Below are positions 1-8,888 of a DNA stretch of 64,000 bases, in pieces; position 1 is the first letter of the stretch; each line of letters begins with the position of its first letter. The stretch comes from Paludibacterium purpuratum (lineage in GTDB: Bacteria; Pseudomonadota; Gammaproteobacteria; Burkholderiales; Chromobacteriaceae). The DNA lies in NCBI RefSeq assembly GCF_004363805.1, contig NZ_SNZP01000004.1:62001-126000 (forward strand), given 5' to 3'. The position numbers and the translations under genes are program-made. The notes beneath the pieces were generated by a model, which was given only the letters and a program-made list of their open reading frames with translations, made no database searches and was not told the DNA's origin.

Positions 1-1
1 C

Positions 2-496
2 GGCAATACGCTTGGCCACGTCAAGGCCGTCGCCAGCTTCTTCCTGTCGCGCGTCGATTCCTTGCTCGATCCGCAATTGCCGGAAGCGCTGCGCGGTCAA
101 GGGGCGATTTCGCTGTCCAAGGCGGCTTACGCACGCTACATGGCGCGCTTCCACGGCGACGAATTCGCCGAACTCGCCCGTGCCGGCGCACATCCGCAAT
201 ACCTGCTGTGGGCCTCGACCGGCACCAAGAACCCGGCTTATTCCGATGTGCTGTATGTCGAGAGCCTGATCGGCGCGGAAACCATCAATACGGTGCCGGA
301 TGCGACACTGGCCAAGTTCCGCGACCATGGCGAGTCCGCAGCGACACTACGTCAGGATCTGGATGGCGCGCAGGACATCTTGGCTCGGATCGCCGCCGCC
401 GGCGTCGATCTGGACGCTACCGGGGAGAAGCTGCAGCAAGACGGTCTGAAGCTGTTTGTCGACTCGTTCAACGCGCTGATGGAACTGACGGCCTAA
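2..496 (+). CDS. tal: Transaldolase, C-terminal part
   Basis: The frame is open from the window edge and ends at TAA 494-496, giving about 164 residues of a protein whose 5' part lies outside. The text matches the C-terminal half of the longer TalB-like bacterial transaldolases: a conserved YLLWASTGTKNP stretch, then SLIGAETINTVP and a helical tail ending NALMELTA. Transaldolase moves a dihydroxyacetone unit between sedoheptulose-7-phosphate and glyceraldehyde-3-phosphate in the cytoplasmic pentose phosphate pathway. The Schiff-base lysine would be upstream of the window, so catalytic completeness cannot be judged. A hairpin terminator follows directly. Confidence 0.9.
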   Translation, partial: GNTLGHVKAVASFFLSRVDSLLDPQLPEALRGQGAISLSKAAYARYMARFHGDEFAELARAGAHPQYLLWASTGTKNPAYSDVLYVESLIGAETINTVPDATLAKFRDHGESAATLRQDLDGAQDILARIAAAGVDLDATGEKLQQDGLKLFVDSFNALMELTA

Positions 497-514
497 GCGG
501 TTTGCCAACGCAGC

Positions 515-540
515 AAAAAAGCGCCACATGGCGCTTTTTT
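515..540 (+). terminator. Rho-independent terminator after tal
   Basis: A perfect inverted repeat with stem AAAAAAGCGCCA..TGGCGCTTTTTT lies 18 bases after the tal stop. The A and T tracts on either side make it usable in both directions, so it may also end the minus-strand exchanger transcript. Confidence 0.85.
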
Positions 541-545
541 GCGTT

Positions 546-624
546 GTAGGGCGGGTTCGCCGAAGGCAACCCGCCATCACCCGTTGCCGGCGGGATGGTG
601 CGTTGCTTCGCGAACGCACCCTAC
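546..624. repeat. REP/MITE-like palindromic intergenic element
   Basis: The element is bounded by GTAGGG and CCCTAC. It holds two inner hairpins, one pairing GGCGGGTT with AACCCGCC and one pairing GGTGCGTT with AACGCACC. It has no coding content and sits between convergent genes. Elements of this style are scattered in many proteobacterial genomes. No second copy was noticed in this window, so repetitiveness in the genome is an inference. Confidence 0.55.
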
Positions 625-631
625 GACGTTT

Positions 632-1651
632 CTATAGACTGACGGTCAGGTAGAGCAGGTAGGCGGCCCCGTTGAGCGCCAAGTGGCCGACGCGCAGCCC
701 GCGTTGCGCCGCCAGGCGCAACCAAGTGCTGGCGGCTAGCGTAAATAACAGGGGGATGAAGACGTCCGTGCGCGGCGTCCACGGCGTGAGCGCGATCCCC
801 ATGGCGGGCAATAGGGTGCCTTGGAACACCATGGCACCGGTGATGTTGCCCAAGGCCAACGTATCCTTGCCCTTGCGGATCCAGAGGATGGAGTTGATCT
901 TTTCCGGCAACTCGGTCGCGATAGGAATCACCATCAACGACAGCAGCAACGGGCTGATACCCAGCAGATGCGATGCCGCTTCGACGCCCGCGATGAAGCC
1001 CTCGGCGCCCCCCACCAGCAAAGCCAAACCCAAGGCCAGTTGCAGCGCGATGGTGGCGGCATTCACCGGCAAGCCGATCCGGCTGAGAAACAGCGGCGTC
1101 TCCGCTTCGGTTCCGTGGCCTTGCTCGACCAGCGCGCTGGAGGCGCGCAGGGTGATCAGCACATACAGCAGATACAGCATGATCAGCACCAGGCAGATCA
1201 CCGAGCGCGACCAGGCCCAGGCGCCCTGTTGCGGCAGGAACATCGCCAGCGCCGATAGCGTATAGGCACCGAGGAAGAAGTGCAGATCGCGCATCAGGCC
1301 GCTGCGTTCGGCCGCGATGGCGCCGGCCGGCCCGCGCGCGCGCCAGACCGACAGTCCCATCAGCGAGATCGACAGGGTAGACAGCATCAACGGTGCGCCC
1401 AGAATGGCGCCGACACCGATCTCCTGGTTGACCTCGCGGCCGCCGCCGCCCCCCAGGATCGCCAACAGCGGCACCATCGTCTCCGGCATGGCGGTGCCGA
1501 CCGCGGCGAATAACGAACCGGTCACTCCTTCGGAAATACCCAGGCGGTGGCCTAGGTGCTCCAAGGCGTTGGTAAAGACCTCGGCTGCGATCAAGATGAC
1601 CAGCAGCATCAGCAACAGCGTAGAAAAAGTGATCAACATTTGGCTATGCAA
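632..1651 (-). CDS. Sodium/calcium exchanger-family membrane protein
   Basis: A 339-residue integral membrane protein of the CaCA (cation/calcium antiporter) superfamily. It shows the expected two-fold repeat: an alpha-1 motif GTAMPETMV near residues 52-60 and an alpha-2 motif ATELPEK near 246-252, each inside hydrophobic helices. The halves are separated by a more polar stretch around residues 172-192. Members exchange Na+ or H+ for Ca2+ or related cations across the inner membrane. The ion handled here cannot be read from sequence. It stands alone, convergent with tal and 50 bases downstream of the hemerythrin gene on the same strand. Confidence 0.8.
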   Translation of the reverse strand: MHSQMLITFSTLLLMLLVILIAAEVFTNALEHLGHRLGISEGVTGSLFAAVGTAMPETMVPLLAILGGGGGREVNQEIGVGAILGAPLMLSTLSISLMGLSVWRARGPAGAIAAERSGLMRDLHFFLGAYTLSALAMFLPQQGAWAWSRSVICLVLIMLYLLYVLITLRASSALVEQGHGTEAETPLFLSRIGLPVNAATIALQLALGLALLVGGAEGFIAGVEAASHLLGISPLLLSLMVIPIATELPEKINSILWIRKGKDTLALGNITGAMVFQGTLLPAMGIALTPWTPRTDVFIPLLFTLAASTWLRLAAQRGLRVGHLALNGAAYLLYLTVSL

Positions 1652-1701
1652 AACAAAACCGGCGACATAGGGGCCGCCGGCGTGGTCTGGAAAGTGGGGG
1701 A

Positions 1702-2229
1702 TTATAGCTCGGGCATGCGCTTGGCCGCCATGTGCTGCCCGGCCACGCGTTTCTCGGCTTCGGTCATGATCTTGTCGGCGGTCGGAATCAACCAGGCCTC
1801 TTCAATCGCGGCATGCATGCGGTACTGGCGGACGAACTCCTCGATTTCGATCCGGCTGATGACCGAGATGTCGCCATTTTTCAGCGCCAGCAGATCGTCG
1901 CGAATGGCATTCCAACAGGAGTGCAAGTAACCGTGTTCGGCGCTCAGTTGCTCGAGTTTCGGCGCGGCCGACGGCACGCGGGCTTCGAGGATCGGAAACA
2001 GTTCGTCTTCTTCGTCCGAGTGGTGCGAGGGGCCGGCGATATCGAAGTAGCGCACGATGGATTCGATGGAGGACTTCGCTTGCGCATCGACGCCATGCTC
2101 GGTGATGTACGGTGCCAATTTGTCCAGCTGATCGCAGAAGCGTCGGATCTGGTCGTGACAAGCCATCAGCATGTCGAGCGGTTGGTCGAAAGAAGGAGCG
2201 GGGTTGGTCAGGCTTTCAAACGTCGGCAT
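1702..2229 (-). CDS. Hemerythrin HHE cation-binding domain protein
   Basis: A roughly 175-residue helical protein with the hemerythrin ligand pattern: a first His in ACHDQI, a second in GPSHHSDEEDE, then EHGYLH and finally HAAIEEAW (H...HxxxE...H...HxxxE). Such domains bind a non-heme di-iron centre and serve in O2, NO or redox sensing or iron handling; which applies here is unknown. ATG 2229 is preferred over in-frame ATG 2247 because GGAGAAAG lies just upstream of it. Divergent from ampD with a promoter-sized gap. It is cytoplasmic, with no signal peptide. Confidence 0.8.
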   Translation of the reverse strand: MPTFESLTNPAPSFDQPLDMLMACHDQIRRFCDQLDKLAPYITEHGVDAQAKSSIESIVRYFDIAGPSHHSDEEDELFPILEARVPSAAPKLEQLSAEHGYLHSCWNAIRDDLLALKNGDISVISRIEIEEFVRQYRMHAAIEEAWLIPTADKIMTEAEKRVAGQHMAAKRMPEL

Positions 2230-2340
2230 GATGACTTTCTCCGGCATGGCGCTGGTTGAGAACCTGGATGCGCCAAGCGTAATGACGGGTATGCGATCTC
2301 GTTTAATACAGGCCCTAATGCGGCATGAATATATCTATAT

Positions 2341-2357
2341 GGTATGGCCAGCATACC
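2341..2357. promoter_or_regulatory. Inverted repeat in the hemerythrin/ampD intergenic region
   Basis: The sequence GGTATG-GCCAG-CATACC forms a perfect 6-5-6 palindrome directly after an AT-rich stretch (ATATCTATAT). Its place between two divergent genes fits an operator, but the factor is unknown. Confidence 0.35.
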
Positions 2358-2424
2358 ACGGACTCATGCAGCGCAACATGGGTGATCTGGCCTAAAATGG
2401 GCGCATTACCCGCGAGAGCGTGCC

Positions 2425-3000
2425 ATGACCGAATCGAATACTCCGCTGTGCCTCAATGCCGAGGGCTGGGTCGAGCCTGCCCGCCACATTGTCTCGCCCA
2501 ATTGCAACGATCGCCCGGAAGGCGTGGCGATCGAGCTATTGGTGATCCACAACATCAGCCTGCCGCCCCGGCAGTATGGCGGCCCGGGCGTCGAGCAACT
2601 GTTTACCAACGTGCTCGATGCGAACGCGCATCCCTACTATGCCGGCATTGCTCACTTGAAGGTGTCGGCGCATTTCTTCATTCGTCGCGATGGCCAATTG
2701 ATTCAGTTCGTGCCGGTAGCGCGGCGCGCCTGGCACGCCGGGGTATCCAGCTGGCAGGAGCGGGAGGGATGCAACGATTTTTCGGTGGGTATCGAGCTGG
2801 AAGGTTGCGACGACGAGCCGTTCACCGACGCGCAATATACGCGACTGATCGCGCTGACCCGGTTGCTGTTCGATCGGTTGCCGCTGCGGGCCATTGCCGG
2901 TCATTCGGATATTGCGCCCGGGCGTAAAACCGACCCGGGGCCGTATTTCGACTGGACTCGCTATCGGGCGGCGCTCGGTGCCGACATGACTCGGCAATAA
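2425..3000 (+). CDS. ampD: 1,6-anhydro-N-acetylmuramyl-L-alanine amidase AmpD
   Basis: The 191-residue protein fits cytoplasmic AmpD, which cleaves the lactyl-amide bond between anhydroMurNAc and the stem peptide during peptidoglycan recycling. Zinc ligands are visible as H42 (VIHNIS), H160 (AGHSDIAPGRKTDPGP) and D170, matching the His-His-Asp triad of the family. The segment SAHFFIRRDG..QFV is the amidase_2 core. No signal peptide is present, so it is not a periplasmic amidase. Length matches known AmpD. Convergent with kup 23 bases away. Confidence 0.93.
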   Translation: MTESNTPLCLNAEGWVEPARHIVSPNCNDRPEGVAIELLVIHNISLPPRQYGGPGVEQLFTNVLDANAHPYYAGIAHLKVSAHFFIRRDGQLIQFVPVARRAWHAGVSSWQEREGCNDFSVGIELEGCDDEPFTDAQYTRLIALTRLLFDRLPLRAIAGHSDIAPGRKTDPGPYFDWTRYRAALGADMTRQ

Positions 3001-3023
3001 GCGCCGCCAGCTGCGCGCCTGCG

Positions 3024-4883
3024 TTACAGCTCGATCTGTGCGCCCAGTTCCACCACGCGGTTGGTGGGAATCTGGAAGAAATCGGTGGCGCGTAGCGCGT
3101 TCTTGCTCATCCACAGGAACAGCTTTTCACGCCAACGCGCCATGCCCGGCCGATCGGTCGAAATCAGCGTCTCGCGCGACAGGAAGAACGACGTGTCCAT
3201 CAGGTCGAATTCCAACCCGCAAGTCTTGCCGGCCTCGACGATGTCGTCGATATCCGGCGTTTCCATGAAGCCGTAGTGTGCCACCACGCGCCAGAAGCTG
3301 TTGGACAGTTGTTTGATCTCCACCCGCTCGCTAACGTAGGGCACGTCCCCGGTGCTGATGGTCATCAGCACCACGCGCTCGTGCAACACCTTGTTGTGCT
3401 TGAGGTTGTGCAGCATGGCGTGCGGCACGCCGTGGGTGGTGCCGGTCAGGAACACGGCCGTGCCCTGGACGCGGGTCGGCGGGTAGTGCTCGATGTTCTC
3501 GATGAAACTATCCAGCGGCAGCGCGTGCTCGTGGATACGCTCGAACAGCAGTTCGCGGCCGAGTTTCCAGGTGTTCATCACCAAGAACACGATCAGGCCG
3601 ATGGTGAGCGGCAGCCAGCCGCCGTGTAGTAACTTGAGCAGGTTGGCGCAGAAGAAGGTGCTGTCGATCACCAGGAACACCGCGGTGATGGCGGCGGCCA
3701 GCGGTAGCGGCCAGCGCCAGTTGATGCGCGCCACCACGAAGAACAGCAGCGTGGTGATCACCATGGTGCCGGTCACGGCGATCCCATAGGCGGCGGCCAG
3801 GCTGTCGCTCGACCCGAACGACACGGTGACCACCAAGACCGCCACCAGCAGCGCCCAGTTGACGAACGGCAGGTAGATCTGGCCGATTTCGCGTGCCGAG
3901 GTGTGCAGGATGCTCATGCGTGGGCAATAGCCGAGTTGGATCGCTTGGCGGGTCAGCGAGAATGCGCCGGAAATCACCGCCTGAGAGGCGATCACCGTGG
4001 CCATGGTGGCCAGCACGATCAACGGCAGTAGCGCCCACTTGGGCGCCAGCATGAAGAATGGGTTGGAAATGGCCGACGGCTGGCGGAACAGCAGGGCGCC
4101 TTGGCCGAAATAGTTCAGCAGCAACGCCGGCAGCACCAGGCAGAACCAAGCGCGTTGAATCGGCTTACGGCCGAAATGGCCCATGTCGGCGTACAACGCC
4201 TCGCCGCCAGTCAGCGCCAATACGACCGCGCCCAGGGTCAGGAAGGCGCCGTAGCCGTGTGCGGCGATGAACCGCAAGCCATACCAGGGGTTGAGGGCGG
4301 CCAGCACCTGCGGCGCCTGCATGATGCTGTGCAGGCCCAAGAGGCCGATCACGATGAACCAGACCACCATCACCGGGCCGAACAGGCGGCCGACGCTGGC
4401 GGTGCCGAAGCGCTGCAGCAGGAACAGCCCGACCAGCACCGCCACCGCCATCGGCAGCACGAACTCGGCCATGGCCGGGCTCAGTACCTTCAGGCCCTCG
4501 GCGGCGGACAGCACCGACACGGCGGGCGTGATGATGGCGTCGCCGTAGAACAACGCCGAGCCGAACAGGCCGAGAATCACAATGCGTTTCTTGGCGCTGC
4601 CGTTAAGGTAACGCCGCGCCAGCGCCATCAGCACCATGATGCCGCCTTCGCCGTTATTGTCGGCGCGCAGGATGAAAGCCACGTATTTGATGGTGACCAC
4701 CAACAGGATGGCCCAGAAGATGAGCGAGAGGATGCCCAGGATGTTGGCGGCCGTCGTCGCCAGATTGGTAATGGAGAAGCAGACGCTCAACGTATAAAGC
4801 GGGCTGGTACCGATATCGCCGTATACCACCCCGATGGCGCCCAATGTAATGGCCGCCATACTATGTTTTTGATGTTCCTGCAT
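3024..4883 (-). CDS. kup: Low-affinity potassium transport system protein Kup
   Basis: A 619-residue KUP/HAK/KT-family K+ uptake permease. The N-terminus carries the family signature GAIGVVYGDIGTSPLYT, followed by about twelve hydrophobic segments to roughly residue 450 and a C-terminal cytoplasmic domain of about 150 residues (HGVPHAMLHNLKHNKVLHE...). Length matches E. coli Kup (622). It brings in K+ with H+. The start at 4883 has no strong ribosome-binding site; ATG 4859 (MAAITLG) is an alternative. Divergent from proS across 275 bases that hold no recognisable gene. Confidence 0.93.
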   Translation of the reverse strand: MQEHQKHSMAAITLGAIGVVYGDIGTSPLYTLSVCFSITNLATTAANILGILSLIFWAILLVVTIKYVAFILRADNNGEGGIMVLMALARRYLNGSAKKRIVILGLFGSALFYGDAIITPAVSVLSAAEGLKVLSPAMAEFVLPMAVAVLVGLFLLQRFGTASVGRLFGPVMVVWFIVIGLLGLHSIMQAPQVLAALNPWYGLRFIAAHGYGAFLTLGAVVLALTGGEALYADMGHFGRKPIQRAWFCLVLPALLLNYFGQGALLFRQPSAISNPFFMLAPKWALLPLIVLATMATVIASQAVISGAFSLTRQAIQLGYCPRMSILHTSAREIGQIYLPFVNWALLVAVLVVTVSFGSSDSLAAAYGIAVTGTMVITTLLFFVVARINWRWPLPLAAAITAVFLVIDSTFFCANLLKLLHGGWLPLTIGLIVFLVMNTWKLGRELLFERIHEHALPLDSFIENIEHYPPTRVQGTAVFLTGTTHGVPHAMLHNLKHNKVLHERVVLMTISTGDVPYVSERVEIKQLSNSFWRVVAHYGFMETPDIDDIVEAGKTCGLEFDLMDTSFFLSRETLISTDRPGMARWREKLFLWMSKNALRATDFFQIPTNRVVELGAQIEL

Positions 4884-5158
4884 GTTTTATGGTGAGTTTG
4901 TTTTATCGGTTATTGACTGGTTTTGAGCGCGCCGGAGGCGGCGCCTGTCAGGACTGCGGAAGCATTTGGCATGCGCGCAGCTTACCTGAGCAACGGATAA
5001 TGGGCAAAGCGAAACAGCCATTTCTGCCAAAGGTATAGCTCATTCTGTCAACCAATGGCGACAGACGATACACCGCCTCACCTGGCGGCTAGGTTCCAAC
5101 CGGCGCGGCAAAACGCTACAATCACTGATATTTCGCCGAAATTTCAAGGAAGTTGTCC

Positions 5159-6868
5159 ATGCGTGCTGCGCAGTTTTTCATTTCCACCCTCAAGGAAGCT
5201 CCCGCCGAAGCCGAGCTTCCCAGTCACAAACTCATGCTGCGCGCCGGTTTGATCAAGCGCCTGGCTTCCGGTCTGTATTCGTGGATGCCGATGGGGCTTC
5301 GGGTGCTGCGCAAGGTCGAGGCGGTGGTGCGTGAGGAAATGAACCGCGCAGGCTCGGTCGAGCTTTTGATGCCGTCGGTACAGCCGGCCGAATTGTGGCA
5401 GGAGTCGGGCCGTTGGGAGTTCTACGGCAAGGAGCTGCTGCGTATGAAGGATCGCCACGATCGCGATTTCTGCTATGGGCCGACCCACGAAGAAGTCGTG
5501 ACCGACATCGTGCGCAAGGAAATCAACAGCTACAAGCAGCTGCCGAAGAACTTCTTCCAGGTTCAGACCAAGTTCCGCGACGAAGTGCGTCCGCGCTTCG
5601 GCGTGATGCGCGCGCGCGAATTCGTCATGAAGGACGCTTACTCCTTCCATACCGACTTCGACAGCTTGGTGGAAACCTATAACGGCATGTACCAGGCCTA
5701 TTGCAACGTCTTCAACCGCCTGGGGCTGAAGTTCCGCGCCGTCGCCGCCGACACCGGCTCGATCGGCGGTACCGGTTCGCATGAATTCCAGGTGTTGGCC
5801 GATTCCGGCGAAGACCTGATCGCCTATTGCCCGGATTCCGACTACGCCGCCAACATCGAGTTGGCCGAAGCGCTGGCGCCGGCCGCGCCGCGCGCCGCCG
5901 CCACGGCCGCCATGCAGACGGTGGTGACGCCGAACGTGAAAACCATCGCCCAATTGGTCGATTTCCTCAAGGTCGACATCCGCCAGACCGTCAAGGCGGT
6001 CGTGGTCGAGAGCGATACCGACGAGCCGGTGCTGATGATGGTGCGCGGCGATCATGAACTCAACGAGGTCAAGGCCGAGAAGATCGCCGGTATCAAGAAG
6101 CCGCTGACCATGGCCACGCCCGCCGCCATCCGCGACGCCTTCGGCGCCCAGCCGGGTTCGCTCGGCCCGGTCGGCTTCAAGGGTCGGGTGATCGCCGACC
6201 GTACCGTGGCCGCCATGGCCGATATGGTGGTCGGCGCCAACCGCGACGACGAGCACCTGACCGGCGTCAATTTCGGCCGCGATTGCGCCGAAGCGGAAGT
6301 GGCCGACATCCGTAACGTGGTGGCCGGCGATCCGTCGCCGTGCGGCAAGGGCACGCTCGCTCTGTGCCGGGGTATCGAAGTCGGTCATGTCTTCCAGCTG
6401 CGTACCAAGTATGCCGAACCGCTTAGCTGCAACTATCTCGACCGCGACGGCAAGCTCAAGCCGATGGAAATGGGCTGCTACGGCATTGGCGTGTCGCGCA
6501 TCGTCGGCGCCGCCATCGAGCAGGGCCACGACGAACGCGGCATCGTCTTCACCGACGCCATGGCGCCGTTCACCGTGGTGATCGTGCCGATGGGCTATGG
6601 TCGTAGCGAGCTGGTGCGCGCCGCCGCCGACAAACTGCACGACGAACTGGCGGCGCTGGGCATCGATGTGCTGCTGGACGACCGCGACGAACGTCCTGGC
6701 GTGCTGCTGGCCGATTCCGAGTTGCTGGGCATTCCGCACCGCGTGGTGATCGGCGAGCGCGGCTTGGCGGATGGCAAGGTCGAATACCAAGGCCGCCGCG
6801 ATGCGAGTGCCACGGCGATCGATGTGGCACAGATCGCCGCGCATCTGCGTGCCAGCATTGCTTGCTGA
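5159..6868 (+). CDS. proS: Prolyl-tRNA synthetase
   Basis: A 569-residue class II aminoacyl-tRNA synthetase of the bacterial type, charging tRNA-Pro. Visible parts are GPTHEE (107-112), motif 2 in [12 protein letters not shown] (about 145-155), the editing insertion domain between motifs 2 and 3 (roughly 220-400), motif 3 [13 protein letters not shown] and a C-terminal anticodon-binding domain. ATG 5159 is chosen because AAGGA lies 8 bases upstream; the in-frame TTG at 5153 would sit too close. A strong terminator follows. The huge antisense frame across it is a codon-bias shadow. Confidence 0.96.
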   Translation: MRAAQFFISTLKEAPAEAELPSHKLMLRAGLIKRLASGLYSWMPMGLRVLRKVEAVVREEMNRAGSVELLMPSVQPAELWQESGRWEFYGKELLRMKDRHDRDFCYGPTHEEVVTDIVRKEINSYKQLPKNFFQVQTKFRDEVRPRFGVMRAREFVMKDAYSFHTDFDSLVETYNGMYQAYCNVFNRLGLKFRAVAADTGSIGGTGSHEFQVLADSGEDLIAYCPDSDYAANIELAEALAPAAPRAAATAAMQTVVTPNVKTIAQLVDFLKVDIRQTVKAVVVESDTDEPVLMMVRGDHELNEVKAEKIAGIKKPLTMATPAAIRDAFGAQPGSLGPVGFKGRVIADRTVAAMADMVVGANRDDEHLTGVNFGRDCAEAEVADIRNVVAGDPSPCGKGTLALCRGIEVGHVFQLRTKYAEPLSCNYLDRDGKLKPMEMGCYGIGVSRIVGAAIEQGHDERGIVFTDAMAPFTVVIVPMGYGRSELVRAAADKLHDELAALGIDVLLDDRDERPGVLLADSELLGIPHRVVIGERGLADGKVEYQGRRDASATAIDVAQIAAHLRASIAC

Positions 6869-6911
6869 TCAGGATCAAATGACAGTGTTGTGAAAATAAT
6901 ACGATATGAAG

Positions 6912-6944
6912 AAAAAACCCCCAACGGCGACGTTGGGGGTTTTT
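6912..6944. terminator. Bidirectional terminator between proS and marR
   Basis: AAAAAACCCCCAACG-gcga-CGTTGGGGGTTTTT is a 14-bp perfect stem with A and T tracts on the two sides. It can end both proS (plus) and the MarR gene (minus). Confidence 0.93.
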
Positions 6945-6963
6945 GTTGTGCGCCTGTCGCGGC

Positions 6964-7476
6964 TTAATCTTCCTGGGTCGACAGCAGCTTCTTGAGCAAA
7001 TCCGCCAGCGTCTTGCGTTCTTCCGGCGTCAGGATTTCGACCAGCTCGGCCTCGGCGGCCAAATGGTGGCCGGCGGCCTCTTCGATGATCCTGAATCCCT
7101 TTTCCGTCAGCGACACGTTCACGCCGCGGCGGTCGTCCTGATCCGGCGTGCGCTTGACCAGACCGGCGCTCTCCAGTCGGTTGATGCGGTTGGTCAGGGC
7201 GCCGGAGGAAATCAGCACCATCTCCTGCATCTGGTTTGGCGATAGTTGATACGGTTCGCCTTGGCGCCGCAACGCGGCGAGCACATCAAACTCGCCGACG
7301 TTGATCGAATAGCGGGCTAGATCCTGCAAGACCCGGCGCGTAATGAAGTATTCCATCCGCACGATGCGGCCGATAACCTCGGTCGAGGCGGGGTCGAGAT
7401 CCGGGCGGACGCTGCGCCACAGGGCTACGATACGGTCGATTTGATCTGCGTGGTCGAGCATGGCAGTGAATTTCAC
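6964..7476 (-). CDS. MarR-family transcriptional regulator (next to guaD)
   Basis: A 170-residue winged-helix regulator. Residues about 55-125 carry the MarR core: EFDVLAALRRQGEPYQLSPNQM, SSGALTNRINRLESAGLVKR and the wing DQDDRRGVNVSLTEKG. It opens at GTG 7476; ATG 7461 (MLDHADQ) is an alternative, and neither has a strong ribosome-binding site. It is divergent from guanine deaminase, and two palindromes lie in the shared gap, so it probably represses guaD and itself in response to a purine-like ligand (inference). It is a clear paralogue of the MarR at 60007. Confidence 0.88.
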   Translation of the reverse strand: MKFTAMLDHADQIDRIVALWRSVRPDLDPASTEVIGRIVRMEYFITRRVLQDLARYSINVGEFDVLAALRRQGEPYQLSPNQMQEMVLISSGALTNRINRLESAGLVKRTPDQDDRRGVNVSLTEKGFRIIEEAAGHHLAAEAELVEILTPEERKTLADLLKKLLSTQED

Positions 7477-7494
7477 AAGTTGTTTGGAAGCGGT

Positions 7495-7510
7495 GTGATA
7501 AGGGTATCAC
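7495..7510. promoter_or_regulatory. Palindrome near the marR start
   Basis: GTGATA-AGGG-TATCAC is a perfect 6-4-6 inverted repeat 19 bases upstream of the MarR start codon. It is a possible autoregulatory operator. Confidence 0.4.
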
Positions 7511-7524
7511 GCAAGGTTAATGAA

Positions 7525-7549
7525 ATATCTTCACATAAAGATATATAAT
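7525..7549 (+). promoter_or_regulatory. guaD promoter with overlapping MarR-type operator
   Basis: ATATCTT-CACATA-AAGATAT (7525-7544) is a perfect 7-6-7 inverted repeat. It abuts a consensus -10 box TATAAT (7544-7549), 31 bases before the guaD start. A palindrome over the core promoter is the classical position for a MarR-family repressor. Confidence 0.6.
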
Positions 7550-7580
7550 GGGCGTATCGCAGTCAGCTTTGGGGAGTTAG

Positions 7581-8888
7581 ATGAAGACGGCAATCCGTGG
7601 CGCCACCTTGACCTTTGTCGCCGACCCGTTCCTGCATGATGCCGAACAGGCCATGCGTTATTGCCAGGACGGCATGGTGGTGATGGAGGACGGGCTGATC
7701 GTGGCCCATGACCAGGCCGACCGGTTGTTACCGACACTCGGGCCGGATACCGTGGTGACGCATTATCCGGATGCTTTGATCCTGCCTGGGTTTGTGGATA
7801 CGCACGTCCACTATGCCCAGATCGAGATGGTGGCCGCCTTCGGCGAGCAATTGATCGACTGGCTGCATCGCTATACCTACACCACCGAGCAGCGTTTCAG
7901 CGATCCGGCGTACGCCAGCGCGGTGGCCGAACTGTTCCTGGACGAGCAACTGAGAAACGGTGTAACCAGTGCCAGCGTGTTCTGCACGGTCTATCCGCAA
8001 TCGGTAGATGCCTTGTTTGAAGCGGCGGCACGCCGCAACATGCGCATCTTGGCCGGCAAGGTGTGCATGGATCGCAATGCGCCGCCGGAATTGCTCGACA
8101 CGCCGACGCGTGCCTACGACCAGTCGCAAGCGCTGATCGAACGCTGGCATGGCCGCGGCCGAGCGGAATACGTCATTACCCCGCGATTCGCGCCGACCTC
8201 CACGCCGGCACAGTTGGAAGCATTGGGTGCGCTGGCGGCCGCCTATCCGCAAGTCGCCATCCAATCGCATCTATCGGAAAACCGCGACGAGGTCGCCTGG
8301 ATACGCGAGCTGTTCCCCGACTGCGCCAGTTACACCGATGTTTATCATCGCTATGGTCTGCTGCGGCCGCGCGCAATCTACGGCCATGGCATTCACCTGA
8401 CGGAAGACGAGTATGCCCTGCTCGCCGAAAGCGGCAGCGCGCTGGCGCATTGTCCAACGTCCAATTTCTTCCTCGGTTCGGGCTGCTTCAATGTGCGCCT
8501 GGCGAAGCGAGCCGATCGGCCTGTACGCGTCGGTCTGGCCAGCGACCTGGGCGCCGGCACCAGCTTCTCGATGCTGCGCACGATGGGTGCGGCCTATCAG
8601 GCGGCCCAACTGAGCGGTTATCCGCTGACGGCACCGCAAGCCTGGTACCTGGCGACGCGCGGCGGCGCCGAGGCGCTGGGTCTGGCGCACCGCATCGGCT
8701 CGTTGGAGGTGGGTATGGAAGCCGACCTGGTGGTGCTCAACCAGCATCCGACGCCCTTTGTCGCTTATCGCATGAGCCATGCGCGCGACTTGCAGGAAGC
8801 GCTGTTTATTCTGATGACGCTGGGCGACGACCGGGCGGTCAGTGCGACCTGGGTGGCCGGCCGCCCGGTTTGGCAAGCGGGCGTTTAG
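7581..8888 (+). CDS. guaD: Guanine deaminase
   Basis: A 435-residue amidohydrolase converting guanine to xanthine and ammonia. Zinc-site motifs are present: HVH at 75-77 (FVDTHVHYAQ), QSHLSEN, GHGIHL and the metal Asp in GLASDLGAGTSFSML. The last pattern, with YAQIEM after the HxH, separates guanine deaminases from other amidohydrolases. Length matches E. coli GuaD (439). GGGGAG lies 7 bases before the ATG. It stands alone and is probably controlled by the divergent MarR through the operator at 7525. Its last bases overlap the convergent RDD gene by 4. Confidence 0.93.
   Translation: MKTAIRGATLTFVADPFLHDAEQAMRYCQDGMVVMEDGLIVAHDQADRLLPTLGPDTVVTHYPDALILPGFVDTHVHYAQIEMVAAFGEQLIDWLHRYTYTTEQRFSDPAYASAVAELFLDEQLRNGVTSASVFCTVYPQSVDALFEAAARRNMRILAGKVCMDRNAPPELLDTPTRAYDQSQALIERWHGRGRAEYVITPRFAPTSTPAQLEALGALAAAYPQVAIQSHLSENRDEVAWIRELFPDCASYTDVYHRYGLLRPRAIYGHGIHLTEDEYALLAESGSALAHCPTSNFFLGSGCFNVRLAKRADRPVRVGLASDLGAGTSFSMLRTMGAAYQAAQLSGYPLTAPQAWYLATRGGAEALGLAHRIGSLEVGMEADLVVLNQHPTPFVAYRMSHARDLQEALFILMTLGDDRAVSATWVAGRPVWQAGV

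Noticed and set aside
4966-4981. TGGCATGCGCGCAGC as a sigma-54 promoter for proS or kup
   Set aside because: GG-N10-GC spacing is present, but the -12 half lacks the TTGC core and housekeeping proS would not be expected to need it.
5144-6844. 566-codon open frame antisense to proS, rich in His and Asp
   Set aside because: It mirrors the third-position GC bias of proS exactly, has no family features, and proS is certain.
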